Below are positions 15,848 to 21,892 of a DNA stretch of 21,892 nucleotides, in pieces. A model generated the notes under the pieces. The model was given only the letters and a program-made list of their open reading frames with translations. It ran no database searches and had not been told where the DNA came from. Numbering within the stretch: position 1 is the first letter of the stretch; each line of letters opens with the position of its first letter. Made by a program: the position numbers and the translations under genes. The stretch comes from MESE01 sp036675035. Its GTDB lineage: Bacteria > Pseudomonadota > Gammaproteobacteria > Burkholderiales > Burkholderiaceae_D. The DNA lies in the NCBI GenBank assembly GCA_036675035.1, contig JAKFFO010000108.1, positions 1 through 21,892 on the forward strand. The letters run 5' to 3'.

Positions 15848-16019
15848 TTACTCGGATTCGACCTGAGCTAAAGCGGGGCGGATGAATGTCGGCGACAGAA
15901 GATGATTTGAGGAAACGCAACTTTTTGGGTCCGATTTGTTCTAAAGTTGAAGCGTTCGGAAGCAATAAAACAAGCGGCGCCAATAGCATTTTTGCTATCC
16001 CAAGTTTCATAAATGGCGA

Positions 16020-16046
16020 TTAGCACTCTCTCCTTCACAGTGCTAA
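16020..16046. promoter_or_regulatory. CIRCE operator (HrcA site) upstream of rpoH
   Basis: TTAGCACTC, nine bases, then CAGTGCTAA. The CIRCE consensus is TTAGCACTC-N9-GAGTGCTAA, so 17 of 18 conserved positions match and spacing is exact; only the first G of the right half is C. HrcA is the heat-shock repressor that binds CIRCE. The site lies 70 bp before the rpoH ATG and overlaps the best visible extended -10 element, an arrangement suited to repression. cdiB on the other side starts more than 450 bp away, so rpoH is the likely target. Confidence 0.88.
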
Positions 16047-16049
16047 TAT
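16041..16049 (+). promoter_or_regulatory. Possible extended -10 element for rpoH
   Basis: TGCTAATAT fits an extended -10 (TGnTATAAT-like), 66 bp before the rpoH ATG. No good -35 is seen 17 bp upstream, where the left CIRCE arm lies. The motif shares bases with the right CIRCE arm, so HrcA binding would occlude it. Assigned by eye. Confidence 0.35.
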
Positions 16050-16115
16050 GACGGCTACGGTGATTTGGCTGAATTTGCCTGATCATTTCCTACATTTAGG
16101 AAGCAAGGAGAAAAC

Positions 16116-17015
16116 ATGAAAACCTCATCTGCATCGGCTGCATTGGTCCCATCGGGCCAAAATGCATTGACGCTTGGTTTTTCCGGCAATCTGGGAAACA
16201 TCGACGCTTATATTTCTGCGGTCAACCGGATTCCGATGCTGACACACGAAGAAGAAATTTCGCTGGCCAAGCGGCTGCGGGACAATAACGACCTGGCTGC
16301 TGCGCAGTCCCTGGTGCTGTCGCATTTGCGGTTGGTCGTATCGATCGCACGCGGGTATCTTGGCTACGGTTTGCCGCATGCGGATTTGATTCAGGAAGGC
16401 AATATTGGCTTGATGAAGGCGGTCAAGCGTTTCGACCCCGATCAGGGCGTGCGGCTGGTGTCGTATGCGATGCATTGGATCAAGGCGGAAATGCATGAGT
16501 ACATTCTGAAAAACTGGCGTTTGGTAAAGGTCGCCACGACCAAGGCACAGCGCAAGCTGTTCTTTAACCTGCGCAGTCATAAGGAAGGCCTGGATTCGAT
16601 GACGCCGTCCCAGGTCGATGACCTGGCAAAAACGCTCAATGTCAAACGCGAAGAAGTGATCGAGATGGAAATGCGTTTGTCCGGCCGCGACGTGGCAATG
16701 GAAGCGCCTACCGATGACGATGACGACAAGTTTGCGCCGATCGCCTATCTGTCCTCGGATATGAATGAACCGACCAAGGTTCTGGAAGCGAAACAGTACG
16801 ACCGGCTGCAGTCCGAAGGTTTGGAAAGCGCGCTCGGCAAGCTGGATTCGCGTTCGCGCCGTATCGTGGAAGCACGCTGGCTCGCGAACGACGATGGCTC
16901 CGGTGCCACATTGCATGATCTCGCAGACGAGTTCGGCGTGTCGGCCGAGCGTATCCGGCAAATCGAGTCGGTTGCGCTGAAGAAAATGAAAGGTACGTTG
17001 AGCAGCTTTGTCTGA
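16116..17015 (+). CDS. rpoH: RNA polymerase sigma-32 (heat-shock sigma factor)
   Basis: A 299-residue sigma-70-family factor that directs RNA polymerase to heat-shock promoters. Region 2 is seen as 'DLIQEGNIGLMKAVKRFDP' (about 90-108) with the region 2.4 segment 'VSYAMHWIKAEMHEYILKN'. The diagnostic RpoH box 'QRKLFFNLR' is at 145-153. Region 4.2 carries the helix-turn-helix 'LADEFGVSAERIRQIE' near residue 270. AAGGAG lies five bases before the ATG. The gene is followed by a bidirectional terminator and converges on the SCO1 gene. The upstream CIRCE site suggests transcription under HrcA in addition to any sigma control. A 305-codon open frame on the opposite strand is a shadow of the codon bias. 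Confidence 0.97.
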   Translation: MKTSSASAALVPSGQNALTLGFSGNLGNIDAYISAVNRIPMLTHEEEISLAKRLRDNNDLAAAQSLVLSHLRLVVSIARGYLGYGLPHADLIQEGNIGLMKAVKRFDPDQGVRLVSYAMHWIKAEMHEYILKNWRLVKVATTKAQRKLFFNLRSHKEGLDSMTPSQVDDLAKTLNVKREEVIEMEMRLSGRDVAMEAPTDDDDDKFAPIAYLSSDMNEPTKVLEAKQYDRLQSEGLESALGKLDSRSRRIVEARWLANDDGSGATLHDLADEFGVSAERIRQIESVALKKMKGTLSSFV

Positions 17016-17053
17016 TCTCTTGAGCACTCGATAAGCAGACACTTTTCCGCCAC

Positions 17054-17085
17054 AAAAAAAGCGCCCGATTCCGGGCGCTTTTTTT
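17054..17085 (+). terminator. Bidirectional terminator between rpoH and SCO1
   Basis: GCGCCCG (17061-17067), loop ATTC, CGGGCGC (17072-17078), flanked by A7 and T7, gives a T-tract on both strands. It serves convergent rpoH and the end of the haem/copper assembly operon. Confidence 0.9.
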
Positions 17086-17107
17086 ACTCCAGGTTGTTCG
17101 TGTCCGG

Positions 17108-17734
17108 CTAAGCGCCTGACAACAATATACCGATATCGTGAACAAGCGGTTCGACGCCTTGACCGTGTCGCACAAAGAGCCGGATGCGTCCTTGCGGATC
17201 AAACACATAGCTTCCCGCAGTATGATCCATCGAATAGCTGCCCGGCTCCTTGCCGGGCGATTTCTGATAGAACACCCTGAACTCCTTTGCCACCGTTTCG
17301 ATCGCAGCCTTGTCGCCGGTCAGTCCCAGGAAACGCGGATCGAACGAAGGCACATATTTGGCAAGTAATTCCGGCGTGTCCCGTTCAGGATCGACTGTTA
17401 TGAACAACACCTGAACGCGGTCCGCCTGCGGTCCAAGTGCCTTCATTACGCTCGACATCTCGGCCATGGTCGTCGGACAGACATCCGGACAATGCGTGAA
17501 TCCGAAAAAAACGACTACCGCCTTTCCCTTGAAATCGGCCAGCGTGCGCTGCTTGCCGTTATGGTCGGTCAACGTAAAATCTTTTGCATATCCAAGGCCG
17601 GTGACATCGGTGTTCTTGAACGACGTGTTGGTGGGCGACAGCATCATCTGATTGCCGCCCGTGCCTTGCCGGTCGCCGCACGCGGCGAGTGTAAAAATCG
17701 ATGTCAGGAATACAAATATTTGCAAGCAACGCAT
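17108..17734 (-). CDS. SCO1/SenC copper chaperone for cytochrome c oxidase
   Basis: A 208-residue lipoprotein-like SCO protein. The signal peptide ends in a lipobox 'LAAC' (Cys19), predicting inner-membrane anchoring facing the periplasm. The thioredoxin-like domain holds the copper-binding 'CPDVC' (Cys82 and Cys86) and the distal ligand His171 in 'DHTAGSYVFDP', so all three Cu ligands are present. SCO proteins help load the Cu-A centre of oxidase subunit II and act as thiol reductants. It is the last gene of the minus-strand assembly operon; its ATG is 3 bp after the ctaB stop. Length is normal for the family. Confidence 0.95.
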   Translation of the reverse strand: MRCLQIFVFLTSIFTLAACGDRQGTGGNQMMLSPTNTSFKNTDVTGLGYAKDFTLTDHNGKQRTLADFKGKAVVVFFGFTHCPDVCPTTMAEMSSVMKALGPQADRVQVLFITVDPERDTPELLAKYVPSFDPRFLGLTGDKAAIETVAKEFRVFYQKSPGKEPGSYSMDHTAGSYVFDPQGRIRLFVRHGQGVEPLVHDIGILLSGA

Positions 17735-17737
17735 AGG

Positions 17738-18622
17738 TCAGATTTTCAGGTAGTGATCAATCAGCAGGGCCGCAAACAGCAATGACAGATAGATGATCGA
17801 GTAGGCGAATGTCTTGCGTGCGATCTGATCCGTGTAATGGCGGTAGATCTGCCATGCGTACCAAAGGAACACTGCGCCCAGCAGAAGTGCGCTGATCAGA
17901 TAGAAAAGACCACTCATTTGCACGGTAAACGGCAGCGTCGTGGTTGCTACAAGTGCGATTGTATAAAGCCAGATATGGAACTGGGTGAACTTTGAACCGT
18001 GCGTAACCGGCAACATCGGCAAGCCTGACTTCGCATAGTCGTCCCGCCGATACAATGCAAGTGCCCAAAAATGCGGCGGTGTCCAGATGAAGATGATCAA
18101 CACCAGTATCCAGGCCTGCATCGGCACATCGTTGGCGATGGCGGCCCAACCCAATGCCGGCGGCATCGCGCCGGACAAGCCGCCGATTACGATATTCTGA
18201 GGTGTTGCAGGTTTGAGGATGATTGTATAAATGACTGCATAGCCGACAAAAGTCGCGAATGTCAGCCACATCGTCAGCGGATTAACGAAATTGTAAAGAA
18301 TCCACATGCCGACGCCGCCGATTACACCGGAAAATACCAGCGTTTGCGTAACGGTAATTTCGCCGCGCGCCATCGGTCGCCGTGCGGTGCGGGCCATGCG
18401 CGAATCGATTTCACGTTCGACCAGGCAATTGATGGCGAACGCAGCACCAGCCAGCAACCAGATTCCGACTGTCGCAGCCAGCACGATCTTCCAGTCCGGC
18501 AGATCCGGTGTAGCCAAGAACATGCCGATCACTGCACAAAACACTGCCAGTTGGGTCACACGAGGCTTGGTCAGAGCCCAGTATTGGGCGATGCGATTGG
18601 GTCGAGCGGTCAAAGTATTCAT
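17738..18622 (-). CDS. ctaB: Protohaem IX farnesyltransferase (haem O synthase)
   Basis: A 294-residue UbiA-superfamily membrane enzyme that adds a farnesyl group to haem B to make haem O, the substrate of CtaA. The prenyl-diphosphate motif is 'NCLVEREIDSRMARTARRP' (residues 65-83), the usual form in CtaB/CyoE, and a second motif 'RRDDYAKSGLPMLPV' follows in a later cytoplasmic loop. Around nine hydrophobic helices are visible, as expected. The ATG lies 10 bp after the ctaA stop with no clear ribosome-binding site, so translation is probably coupled. Product and substrate relations to the flanking ctaA fix the role. Confidence 0.97.
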   Translation of the reverse strand: MNTLTARPNRIAQYWALTKPRVTQLAVFCAVIGMFLATPDLPDWKIVLAATVGIWLLAGAAFAINCLVEREIDSRMARTARRPMARGEITVTQTLVFSGVIGGVGMWILYNFVNPLTMWLTFATFVGYAVIYTIILKPATPQNIVIGGLSGAMPPALGWAAIANDVPMQAWILVLIIFIWTPPHFWALALYRRDDYAKSGLPMLPVTHGSKFTQFHIWLYTIALVATTTLPFTVQMSGLFYLISALLLGAVFLWYAWQIYRHYTDQIARKTFAYSIIYLSLLFAALLIDHYLKI

Positions 18623-18632
18623 GCCAGGAATG

Positions 18633-19745
18633 TCATGCGGACGATAGCCGCGTAATAGCTCGATTCAATGCGCTTTGGTTCGCGATGCGAGCCTTGTAGT
18701 TTAACATGGTCAGCAATAATACAAGGAGCGCCGCGCCTCCGTTGTGCACGACCGCCAGCACCAGTGGCCAATCAAGAAATATCGTGGATATGCCGGTTGC
18801 GAACTGTACACCGACGACGATCAGCAGCCATCGGCCGATGTGTTGCAGACCTTCTACTTTGAGCGCCCGGTGCCCGGCCCAGGCAATAACGAAGACCACA
18901 ATGAATGCAAAATTGCGATGCGTCCAGTGAATCGCGGTCAGTGCCGAAAACGGCAAATAAGCACCGTCAGCAGTTTTGCCCAGGTGACGCCACAACGTGA
19001 AGCCGTTGGCAAAATCCATTTGCGGAATCACGGCGCCTTGGCACAACGGGAAATCGGTGCATGCGAGTACCGCATAGTTGGTGCTTACCCATCCTCCCAA
19101 CGCGATTTGAATTGCCAACAGCATCATTGCAAAAGCCGCGGGTGTACGCAATGCACCTGCTGACGGCGTAACCGGTGCATGCTCGCTTTGGCGCGCCCCG
19201 AGCCATGCCAACAACCCCAGCAATGTCATCCCCAGCATAAGGTGGATCGTGACGATGATCGGTTGCAGTTTCATCGTCACGGTCCATGCGCCGAACGCAC
19301 CGACCAGACAGACGAAGCCAAGCAATATGGTCGGCAGCACTGGTGAAGACTTCGGGTCTTCACGCTTGGTCTGCAGCCAGCGGCGCCACGCAATGACCAT
19401 GATCGCAATGATCAGCACGCCGACTGCCATCGCCAGATAGCGATGAATCATTTCGATCCAGGCTTTCACCACCGTGACCGGCCCGGATGGCATCGCAGCT
19501 TCGGCGGCGCTGATGTCCGCGTGCGCTTGCAGCGGATTGGCATATCCATAACATCCCGGCCAGTCGGGGCAGCCGAGCCCCGAGTCGGTCAACCGGGTAA
19601 ACGCGCCGAACATGATCAGGTCGAAAGTGAGGAACACCGTGATCCACACCAGCTTGCGATACTTATTGGCGTCTCGCGACACCCAAACGACTGCCAGCGG
19701 CAACAATGCTGCCAGCAGGCCGGTGATGGCAAGTTGAATTAACAT
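18633..19745 (-). CDS. ctaA: Haem A synthase (COX15/CtaA)
   Basis: A 370-residue membrane monooxygenase-like enzyme that oxidises the C8 methyl of haem O to give haem A. Conserved marks are 'RLTDSGLGCPDWPGCYG' (Cys59/Cys65), 'EMIHRYLAM' (His101), 'TIHLMLGM', a second Cys pair in 'LACTDFPLCQG', 'HWTHRNFAF', and 'VVHNGGAALLV'. The four His-bearing helices that ligate the two haem sites are all present. The ATG follows the SCO-like gene stop by 13 bp and precedes ctaB by 10 bp, so haem O is made and used by neighbouring genes of one transcript. Confidence 0.96.
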   Translation of the reverse strand: MLIQLAITGLLAALLPLAVVWVSRDANKYRKLVWITVFLTFDLIMFGAFTRLTDSGLGCPDWPGCYGYANPLQAHADISAAEAAMPSGPVTVVKAWIEMIHRYLAMAVGVLIIAIMVIAWRRWLQTKREDPKSSPVLPTILLGFVCLVGAFGAWTVTMKLQPIIVTIHLMLGMTLLGLLAWLGARQSEHAPVTPSAGALRTPAAFAMMLLAIQIALGGWVSTNYAVLACTDFPLCQGAVIPQMDFANGFTLWRHLGKTADGAYLPFSALTAIHWTHRNFAFIVVFVIAWAGHRALKVEGLQHIGRWLLIVVGVQFATGISTIFLDWPLVLAVVHNGGAALLVLLLTMLNYKARIANQSALNRAITRLSSA

Positions 19746-19758
19746 GGCCGCCCTGACC

Positions 19759-20352
19759 TCATCCGATGCTGGATGCTCTCAGCAACTTCGACAGATCTTT
19801 CTTGATCTTGTTGGCGTCGGCATTTTTTGGAAACCGCATCATCAGATTGCCAAGCGGATCAATCATGTAAATGTGATCTGCTACGGTTGCTCCGGGTTCG
19901 ACCGGCAGCCATGAGCGGACCAGGTCCGGTTTCGCGCGGATCAGGCGGGTACCGTCGTATTCCCGCATTACGAACGTCTCCAGCGGTTCATTGTCGGTGA
20001 TGAGCCAGATCCTTTCCACGCGGTCCATGTTCTTGCCTTGGGTCAGGCGCAGTTGACGCATGTCGTAAAGCTTCTTTTTACAAGCAACGCCGCAATCGGC
20101 ATCATTGACCTGCAACATGATCCATTTGCCTTTGTACGCGTTCAGTGATGTCGGTGCGCCATCCAGTGTCGTGGCGCCGAGATCCGGCATAGGATGAACC
20201 CGCGGGTCCAGAATAGTGCCGTAGTTGGTACGTCCTTGCGGCTTGATCACGTAATAGGTGAGATACGATAAAACCAACGGCGCCGCGCACACGGCGATCA
20301 CCGCAAACAATTTCCAGCGTCCTTTGCTTTGTTGCTTCTTATCTTGTTCCAC
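19759..20352 (-). CDS. SCO-like membrane thioredoxin-fold protein of the oxidase assembly cluster
   Basis: A 197-residue protein with one N-terminal membrane anchor (about residues 13-36) and a periplasmic domain. In betaproteobacterial cox clusters this position holds a small 'cytochrome oxidase assembly' or hypothetical transmembrane protein. Here the domain keeps a SCO-type signature: CGVAC (Cys87, Cys91) where SCO1 has CPDVC, and His160 in 'ADHIYMIDPLGNLMMRF', collinear with 'DHTAGSYVFDP' of the true SCO1 encoded two genes downstream. It probably binds copper or acts as a thiol reductase in oxidase maturation (inference). It uses a GTG start at 20352 with AGGAA upstream, and its first 14 bp overlap the SURF1 3' end. 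Confidence 0.85.
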   Translation of the reverse strand: MEQDKKQQSKGRWKLFAVIAVCAAPLVLSYLTYYVIKPQGRTNYGTILDPRVHPMPDLGATTLDGAPTSLNAYKGKWIMLQVNDADCGVACKKKLYDMRQLRLTQGKNMDRVERIWLITDNEPLETFVMREYDGTRLIRAKPDLVRSWLPVEPGATVADHIYMIDPLGNLMMRFPKNADANKIKKDLSKLLRASSIG

Positions 20353-21052
20353 GTCGAATTCCTGTCACTACAAAAAAAATGAATGTCATTGCAGCCAATG
20401 CATACCATTGAAATGCATAGCCGAGATGCTTGTCGATTCCTGACGAAGGGCGCGGCCAGTCACGAATCAGTCCATCGCTTGTGTCGCTGAGTTGCTCGAT
20501 GATGAAACCATGCATCGCCAGGCCGCTTGCTTTTGCAAACTCGTCGACGGAAAGGTTTTGCATGATTGCACCAGGCCGTAAATCAGCAGGTTCCCCGAGT
20601 TGCAAAAGCTGACCCGGATTGCTTCGTGCCACGCCTTCTATCCGGACCTTGCCTTGTGGTGTATCGATCGGCGGTATTTGCAGCCGATTTGCAGGATCGC
20701 GCGGCAGCCAGCCACGCGCCACAAGCACATGGCGATTCGACCCGGCCAACCTCAGCGGCATCAGCACATGAAAGCCAGAGATGCCGTTATACGGCCGGTT
20801 CTCAAGATAGACCGGCCAATCGCGCACAAATTCCCCTGTGACAATCAAACGTCGATATTCGACGTTATCAACGTCTATCGGCGTGATGCCCAATTCGATT
20901 GGAGGCGCATCAGCGCGTACGGACAATTTATTCTCAATTGCCTCTTTCTGCGCAGCGCGCCGCATTTGCCAGTTACCCAACAAGACGCCGATTGCAATGA
21001 CGATGATCGCGGCGATAAACGGGATCGACCTGAACCGGAATGTGATTCGCAT
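20339..21052 (-). CDS. SURF1-family cytochrome c oxidase assembly protein
   Basis: A 237-residue protein with the SURF1 plan: an N-terminal helix ('FIAAIIVIAIGVLLGNWQMR'), a periplasmic domain containing 'NRPYNGISGFHVLMPLRL' and 'VARGWLPRD', and a C-terminal helix preceded by 'HLGYAFQWYALA', the conserved H-x-x-Y-A-x-Q-W-(F/Y) segment. Bacterial SURF1 binds haem A and helps insert it in subunit I. The start at 21052 has no clear ribosome-binding site. The 3' end overlaps the SCO-like gene by 14 bp. A divergent small gene lies 74 bp upstream, between it and coxC. Confidence 0.94.
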   Translation of the reverse strand: MRITFRFRSIPFIAAIIVIAIGVLLGNWQMRRAAQKEAIENKLSVRADAPPIELGITPIDVDNVEYRRLIVTGEFVRDWPVYLENRPYNGISGFHVLMPLRLAGSNRHVLVARGWLPRDPANRLQIPPIDTPQGKVRIEGVARSNPGQLLQLGEPADLRPGAIMQNLSVDEFAKASGLAMHGFIIEQLSDTSDGLIRDWPRPSSGIDKHLGYAFQWYALAAMTFIFFVVTGIRRGTR

Positions 21053-21126
21053 TACAATGTCGTTTCACCAATTACATTTATTCGTCGCACTCGGATTCGG
21101 AAAATGAATCAGCTCGTACCCCGACC

Positions 21127-21327
21127 ATGAAAATCTTCGTCGCCATCGCATTTATCATGATCCTTGCCAGCCTTGGCTCTGCACTGGTTTTTTTAATGCG
21201 CGACAAAGGAAAAAGCAATCGTACCGTAAAAGCGCTCGCGTTCCGGGTCGGCTTCTCGATTCTTTTGTTTGTGCTGATACTGGTCGCACACCAGCTGGGA
21301 TGGATCGAACCGACCGGGATTCGCTAA
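21127..21327 (+). CDS. Twin-transmembrane protein, DUF2909-like
   Basis: A 66-residue protein of two hydrophobic helices: about residues 3-24 (ending 'SALVFLM') and 40-58, joined by a basic loop 'RDKGKSNRTVKAL', and ending 'GWIEPTGIR'. This matches the small twin-TM proteins (DUF2909) commonly found between the subunit III and SURF1 genes in Burkholderiales. It is encoded on the strand opposite to the oxidase genes, divergent from SURF1 and convergent with coxC. The function is unknown; the position suggests a link to oxidase biogenesis. A terminator hairpin follows 24 bases after the stop. Confidence 0.85.
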   Translation: MKIFVAIAFIMILASLGSALVFLMRDKGKSNRTVKALAFRVGFSILLFVLILVAHQLGWIEPTGIR

Positions 21328-21350
21328 TTGATCACAGGCAGACGAATCAA

Positions 21351-21387
21351 GCAAAAAAGCCGCAACTTGGTGCGGCTTTTTTGTTGC
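21351..21387 (+). terminator. Bidirectional terminator between the DUF2909-like gene and coxC
   Basis: AAAAAAGCCGCA (21353-21364), loop ACTTGG, TGCGGCTTTTTT (21371-21382): a perfect 12-bp stem with A- and T-tracts on both sides, so it can stop both the plus-strand small gene and minus-strand coxC. Confidence 0.9.
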
Positions 21388-21405
21388 TATCGATTCCGGT
21401 GCGCC

Positions 21406-21892
21406 TTACAGCCAGTACACAACAACATAGAGACCGAGCCATACCACGTCAACGAAGTGCCAGTACCATGCTGCGCCTTCGAACGCAAAATGGTGATCGG
21501 GAGTGAAATGCCCCTTCATTACGCGGTACAGCACGACCGACAGCATGATCGCGCCCATCGTCACATGGAATCCGTGGAAGCCGGTCAGCATGTAAAAAGT
21601 CGAACCGTAGATTCCGGACGTCAGTTTGAGATTCAGGTCGCTATAGGCATGCATGTACTCATACGCCTGGAAGCCCATGAAAATCGCACCGAGCAGGATG
21701 GTTGCGAACAACCAGATTGCCGTTTGGGTGCGATGACCGGCACGTAATGCATGATGCGAAATCGTCAGCGTCACACCCGAAGTCAACAGCAACGCGGTGT
21801 TGATGGTTGGAATCCAGAACGGGCCCATCGTCGTGAACGGCTCGATCGTGCCGGCCGGACCGCCGCTGGCCCACTGTCCGGCAAAATCGGGC
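21406..21892 (-). CDS. coxC: Cytochrome c oxidase subunit III, C-terminal part
   Basis: The minus-strand frame is open to the window edge, so the N terminus is missing; about 161 residues are visible. It is an integral-membrane subunit of the aa3-type oxidase. Typical segments are 'FWIPTINTALLLTSGVTLT', 'ISHHAL', 'YGSTFYMLTGFHGFHVTMG' and the C-terminal 'WYWHFVDVVWLGLYVVVYW', which are strongly conserved in subunit III. Four or five membrane helices fall in this part. A Met at 21828 would begin a 140-residue product but is clearly internal, since the upstream frame continues 'DFAGQWASGGPAGTIEPFTT'. The gene heads the assembly genes that follow on the same strand. Confidence 0.96.
   Translation of the reverse strand, partial: PDFAGQWASGGPAGTIEPFTTMGPFWIPTINTALLLTSGVTLTISHHALRAGHRTQTAIWLFATILLGAIFMGFQAYEYMHAYSDLNLKLTSGIYGSTFYMLTGFHGFHVTMGAIMLSVVLYRVMKGHFTPDHHFAFEGAAWYWHFVDVVWLGLYVVVYWL

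Noticed and set aside
15983..15998. Small inverted repeat ATAGCA-TTTT-TGCTAT upstream of CIRCE
   Set aside because: Short and AT-rich, no T-tract or known operator match; expected by chance in such DNA.
15868..16086. 72-codon minus-strand frame between cdiB and rpoH
   Set aside because: Covers the CIRCE operator and the rpoH promoter region, with no family resemblance; most likely non-coding.
16125..17042. 305-codon open frame antisense to rpoH
   Set aside because: rpoH on the plus strand is certain; the antisense product has no recognisable motif and arises from codon bias.

Overview
The window looks like a chromosomal segment of a betaproteobacterium, probably Burkholderiales and most likely Oxalobacteraceae-like (my estimate from gene order, protein wording and mid-50s GC; no search was possible). 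A conserved housekeeping block fills the right third: a cytochrome c oxidase assembly cluster (coxC/ctaE end, a DUF2909-type twin-TM protein, SURF1, a SCO-like membrane protein, ctaA/COX15, ctaB/cyoE, SCO1/SenC) followed by convergent rpoH (sigma-32). The left two thirds are accessory and dominated by a two-partner-secretion contact-dependent inhibition (CDI) locus.

Layout, left to right. 1-426: 3' end of a plus-strand gene for an exported-looking protein. 683-1642 (minus): a helical cytosolic protein that resembles PoNi/DUF1911-type immunity proteins and is not next to any intact toxin gene. 1685-2439: a solitary RAYT/IS200-like Y1 transposase bounded by a perfect 17-bp inverted repeat. 2440-2565 (plus): the 3' remnant of a broken gene followed at once by a strong hairpin terminator. 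2713-3513 (minus): cdiI-like immunity gene. 3510-13664 (minus): an intact cdiA of 3384 residues. 13721-15568 (minus): cdiB. 15569-16115: divergent control region between cdiB and rpoH, holding a nearly perfect CIRCE operator just upstream of rpoH. 16116-17015: rpoH. 17108-20352 and 20339-21052 (minus): haem A synthesis and Cu-centre assembly genes, packed with gaps of 3-13 bp or overlaps. 21127-21327 (plus): small twin-TM protein. 21406-21892 (minus): C-terminal part of coxC.

How the genes work together. CdiB is the outer-membrane Omp85-type pore that exports CdiA. CdiA carries a long signal peptide, a TPS domain, FHA-1 repeats, a Cys-containing putative receptor-binding insert, FHA-2 repeats, a VENN-like pretoxin hinge (VEHN) and a C-terminal toxin with a PD-(D/E)xK-like E...D...SVK signature resembling the Bp1026b-type CDI tRNase family. 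The 266-residue protein encoded with a 4-bp ATGA overlap is the expected neutralising partner. The separate PoNi-like gene, truncated flanks and RAYT element suggest that the region downstream of cdiI has accumulated and lost toxin/immunity modules. The cox block produces haem A (CtaB then CtaA), delivers copper (SCO1 and a SCO-like paralogue) and assists subunit I maturation (SURF1). CIRCE at rpoH implies that HrcA may govern the heat-shock sigma factor itself.

No tRNA, rRNA, CRISPR array or origin was seen.
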